The translations under genes were made by a program, and so were the position numbers. A stretch of DNA of 21,748 nucleotides, taken from NCBI GenBank assembly GCA_910586535.1, contig CAJUHS010000027.1, positions 1 to 21,748 on the forward strand, read 5' to 3'. This document shows positions 20,086-21,748 of this stretch, piece after piece (position 1 is the stretch's first letter; every line of letters begins with the position of its first letter). The stretch comes from an uncultured Oscillospiraceae bacterium (GTDB lineage: Bacteria; Bacillota; Clostridia; Oscillospirales; Ruminococcaceae). The notes under the pieces are model-generated. The model was given only the letters and a program-made list of their open reading frames with translations, did no database searches and was not told where the DNA came from.

Positions 20086-21561
20086 ATGCCATATGCAATG
20101 TACTTAAGGAAATCACGCGCCGATATGGAGGCTGAGGCAAGAGGCGAAGGAGAGACTCTTGCCAAGCATGAAAAAGCCCTTACGGAGCTTGCTAAAAGGC
20201 ATTCCCTTGCGGTTGTGAAGCAATATAGGGAGATCGTCAGCGGTGAAAACATCGCCGCACGTCCTCAAATGCAGGCACTTCTTGCGGATGTGAACGACGG
20301 AAAGTACGACGGAGTTCTTGTCATGGAAATCGAGCGTCTTGCCCGCGGTGACACCATAGATCAAGGCGTTGTAGCACAGGCCTTTAAAACTTCCGGGACA
20401 AAAATAATCACCCCGATAAAGACCTACGATCCAAACAATGAGTTTGACGAGGAGTATTTTGAGTTCTCTCTTTTTATGAGCCGTCGAGAGTACAAAACAA
20501 TTCGCCGCCGCATGAACGCAGGCAGGATAGCCGCGGTAAAGGACGGTAACTACATCGCACCTGTCCCGCCTTTTGGATACAAAAAAATACACCCCGAACC
20601 CAAGGTGTACACTTTAGAAATAATTCCCGAACAGGCGGAAGTCGTCAAAATGATATACGACATGCGGCTGAAAGGCAGCGGCTCCCGCGCTATTGCCGAG
20701 GAGCTTAACCGAATGGGAGTAGCGCCCATAAAAAGCCGGTACTGGGAAAGAGTTTCAGTAAAGAAAATTCTTGAAAATCCTGTTTATGCGGGAAAGATAC
20801 ATTGGTACTCAAAGCGTGATAGCGACATTGTTTGCGGCGGCAGACATGAAGCGATAATTCCCGAGGAAACTTTCAACCGTGTTCAAGAGCTTATAAAAAG
20901 CAATCCTCTTGCCCATGTTAAAAATGACGACACGCTGAAAAATTACTATCACGGTATGCTGTACTGCAAAAACTGCGGACACCAAATGATACGCAGATAT
21001 ATAAAAGCTTCTGGAAAATCCCATATTTTATGCAGATACCGTACCTGCCGCGGAAAGGTCGTCGGAAGTACAATGGACAGCGTTGATGAAGCGGTACTGA
21101 ACGCTATGAAGATAAAGCTTGCCAAAATAAAGGAAGCACAGTACGACAACAAGTCTGATGAAAACGTAAATATAAAACAGGTCGCACACGACAAGCGCTC
21201 CATAATAGAAGCCGAACTGACGCGGCTTAAAGGGCAGCAGTCCAAGATTTACGATTTCTTTGAACAGGGCATTTACTCCACTGATATATTTTTAGAGCGT
21301 TCCGCCGAAATTTCCGAAAAAATAAAAAGAGGCGAAGCTCAGCTAAAAGAAATTTCCGAAAATAAAACCGTTTCCGGCTCAGATGACACGGAACTGATAT
21401 TCAGGATCGAAAAAGCGATCCGTGATTTTGACAAAGCAAATACAAATGAGAAAAACAAAATGCTGCGATCGGTAATAAAAAAAATCGAATACTCAAAAAC
21501 CGAACGTCAATGCTATCGCAAAAGCGATTCAGACCTTACTCTTGACATTGATTTTTTATGA
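20086..21561 (+). CDS. Large serine recombinase
   Basis: A 491-residue site-specific recombinase. The resolvase catalytic domain covers residues 1-150, with nucleophile S10 in MYLRKSRAD and the arginine-bearing IERLARGD at 82-89. The recombinase domain covers about 160-270 (PFGYKKIHP, then GSGSRAIAEELNRMGV, then the NPVYAGKI motif). A zinc ribbon with C294, C297, C316 and C321 follows, then a coiled coil at about 370-440 as in phiC31/TP901-1 type integrases, and a short C-terminal tail. AAAGGAG lies 7 nt before the ATG. Such enzymes integrate and excise phages and mobile elements at short att sites, usually near their own gene. No other phage or conjugation gene is in view, so the element is either small or mostly beyond the right edge. 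Confidence 0.95.
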   Translation: MPYAMYLRKSRADMEAEARGEGETLAKHEKALTELAKRHSLAVVKQYREIVSGENIAARPQMQALLADVNDGKYDGVLVMEIERLARGDTIDQGVVAQAFKTSGTKIITPIKTYDPNNEFDEEYFEFSLFMSRREYKTIRRRMNAGRIAAVKDGNYIAPVPPFGYKKIHPEPKVYTLEIIPEQAEVVKMIYDMRLKGSGSRAIAEELNRMGVAPIKSRYWERVSVKKILENPVYAGKIHWYSKRDSDIVCGGRHEAIIPEETFNRVQELIKSNPLAHVKNDDTLKNYYHGMLYCKNCGHQMIRRYIKASGKSHILCRYRTCRGKVVGSTMDSVDEAVLNAMKIKLAKIKEAQYDNKSDENVNIKQVAHDKRSIIEAELTRLKGQQSKIYDFFEQGIYSTDIFLERSAEISEKIKRGEAQLKEISENKTVSGSDDTELIFRIEKAIRDFDKANTNEKNKMLRSVIKKIEYSKTERQCYRKSDSDLTLDIDFL

Positions 21562-21568
21562 TCAATAT

Positions 21569-21685
21569 GTGTATGATAAATATGAAAATAAACTTCAATA
21601 TCCTGTAAATATCAAAAACAACAATCCAAAGCTTGCGCAGGCTATAATAAGCCAGTTAGGCGGTCTAAACTGTAAAATTAGATAA
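21569..21685 (+). pseudogene. N-terminal fragment resembling spore-coat protein CotJC
   Basis: Starting 7 nt after the recombinase stop, one frame reads VYDKYENKLQYPVNIKNNNP, then KLAQAIISQLGG, then unrelated LNCKIR and a stop. The first 32 residues resemble the N-terminus of CotJC/manganese-catalase-family coat proteins (pattern Y-E-K-K-L-x-Y-P-V...N-P-x-L-A-x-x-I-I-x-Q-x-G-G-P-D-G). Similarity stops after the Gly-Gly at about 21664. There is no ribosome site or ATG, and the remaining 150 or so residues of the family are missing. It therefore looks like a piece of a target gene left or carried at an element junction. Recognition is from memory of the family and needs a search. Confidence 0.55.
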
Positions 21686-21694
21686 TAAAACGCC

Positions 21695-21734
21695 CCCCGC
21701 CGCAGCTTCCAGAGAAGCCTGTGACGGGGATTTT
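21695..21734. terminator. GC-rich hairpin terminator near the right edge
   Basis: CCCCG (21695-21699) pairs with CGGGG (21725-21729), with further pairing (CGCAG/CTGTG, CTTC/GAAG) and a short loop near 21710-21713. ATTTT follows on the right, and GCGTTTTATT follows on the leftward strand, so it may work in both directions. Confidence 0.65.
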
Positions 21735-21748
21735 CTGGGAAAGAAAAT

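Overview
The window looks like a chromosomal segment of a low-to-mid GC Gram-positive anaerobe, probably a Clostridia or Ruminococcus-like gut bacterium. This is inferred from strong Shine-Dalgarno sites (AAAGGAGGTG type), sigma-A promoters with 17-nt spacers, Clostridia-type phage regulators and a CotJC-like spore-coat fragment; no marker gene fixes the genus.

Positions 1 to about 7850 are the lysogeny and early-regulation end of an integrated element, a temperate phage or an integrative element. A rightward cluster from 3171 to 7755 encodes a repressor with three helix-turn-helix (HTH) units, an ImmA-type metallopeptidase, a second XRE regulator, two cargo proteins (a DUF4145 protein and a membrane-anchored metal-site protein) and a tyrosine integrase. 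It ends at a tRNA-Ala(CGC) gene whose 3' end faces the integrase, so that tRNA is the likely integration target. Leftward operons of very small genes (HTH proteins, a coiled-coil protein, a two-helix membrane peptide) face the repressor across a near-symmetrical divergent promoter/operator. The far-left gene, cut by the window edge, encodes an octapeptide-repeat protein built from 24-bp DNA repeats. Between it and its neighbour a consensus promoter is followed about 30 nt later by an intrinsic terminator, giving a candidate small RNA of about 65 nt.

Positions 7853 to about 19280 look like host chromosome: tRNA-Ala, a ParC/GyrA-type topoisomerase A subunit, a frameshifted IS630-family transposase remnant, and a membrane hybrid histidine kinase with two receiver domains and no DNA-binding output. 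Next comes a leftward five-gene operon (alpha/beta hydrolase, condensation-domain protein, acyl carrier protein, AMP-forming acyl ligase, SCP2-domain protein). It is divergent from a TetR regulator, and three palindromic operator-like sites lie in and near the promoter region. The gene content suggests a compact pathway in which a fatty or other carboxylic acid is activated, loaded on the carrier, transferred by the condensation-like enzyme and perhaps released by the hydrolase. This is the strongest candidate for an undescribed system here; the product is unknown.

Positions about 19560 to 21748 hold a second mobile segment: a 79-residue protein of unknown function divergent from a large serine recombinase, followed directly by a fragment resembling the N-terminus of CotJC that stops after a conserved Gly-Gly, then a strong hairpin terminator.
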